DNA from: an uncultured Poribacteria bacterium
GTDB taxonomy: Bacteria > Poribacteria > WGA-4E > PCPOR2b
Assembly: GCA_958296125.1 (NCBI GenBank)
Contig: OY282444.1
Span: 2,633,623-2,697,622 of the forward strand
Direction of reading: 5' to 3'
DNA: 64,000 nt
The notes under the pieces are model-generated. The model made no database searches, was not told where the DNA came from, and was given only the letters and a program-made list of their open reading frames with translations. This document shows, piece by piece, positions 63,976-64,000 of the stretch (position 1 is the stretch's first letter; every line of letters begins with the position of its first letter). The position numbers and the translations under genes are program-made.

Positions 63976-64000
63976 AGAATAATCCCTTCTGTTATTTATT

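Overview
The window is a chromosomal segment of a Gram-negative-type bacterium that contains its replication origin. Outer-membrane proteins (PorV-like), an Mla/MCE lipid-transport set, lipoproteins and a sigma-54 activator point to a diderm. Gfo/Idh oxidoreductases, phytanoyl-CoA-dioxygenase-like and TolB-like beta-propeller proteins, and an M28 peptidase with a C-terminal FlgD-like Ig module, together with moderate GC, resemble Candidatus Poribacteria. That placement is inference from gene content; no marker search was possible.

Layout. (1) 1-11.9 kb, all minus strand: a double CRISPR-Cas locus. Reading in transcription order, an NE0113-type CARF protein is followed by type III-A cas10-csm2-csm3-csm4-csm5, then cas6, then type I-B (Tneap/Cst) cas8-cas7-cas5-cas3, with cas3 cut by the left edge. 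No CRISPR array and no cas1/cas2 lie in the window. (2) 12-18.6 kb: an M28 peptidase, an SDR, a small zinc-ribbon protein, two plus-strand genes (Gfo/Idh/MocA oxidoreductase and PhyH dioxygenase), an M19 dipeptidase and a tiny ORF with a good promoter. (3) 18.6-31 kb, minus strand: ABC-F ATPase, a GcvH-like protein without lysine in its core, a YigZ/IMPACT protein, a PorV-like outer-membrane protein, folP-ftsH, a BNR-repeat protein, a gluzincin-like peptidase and a TPR protein. (4) 31-42 kb: the origin cluster dnaA-oriC-dnaN-recF-dciA-gyrB-cupin-gyrA, read leftwards. OriC between dnaA and dnaN has nine perfect DnaA boxes, a five-unit DnaA-trio and an AT-rich unwinding region; a second small box cluster lies upstream of dnaA. 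(5) 42-59 kb, plus strand: rpmH, an AIR-synthase-like gene, ispH, rpsF-ssb-rpsR-rplI-dnaB, mlaE-mlaF-mlaD, radA-yacL-ispD-ispF-cysS, two paralogous lipoproteins and dprA. (6) 59-64 kb: an AT-rich lipoprotein gene, two tandem TolB-like propeller genes, a small secreted protein and a sigma-54 activator running to the right edge.

Gene direction flips at the origin: nearly everything to its left is on the minus strand and everything from rpmH to 60.1 kb is on the plus strand, so most genes are co-oriented with replication. The housekeeping blocks keep ancient orders (rpsF-ssb-rpsR-rplI-dnaB; radA-yacL-ispD-ispF-cysS). The most distinctive parts are the I-B/III-A locus with a single cas6 at its junction, the lysine-less GcvH homologue, the basal unwinding system at oriC, a predicted S6:S18 leader element, an MCE protein with a beta-rich tail, and several families of short interspersed repeats in gaps and gene ends.
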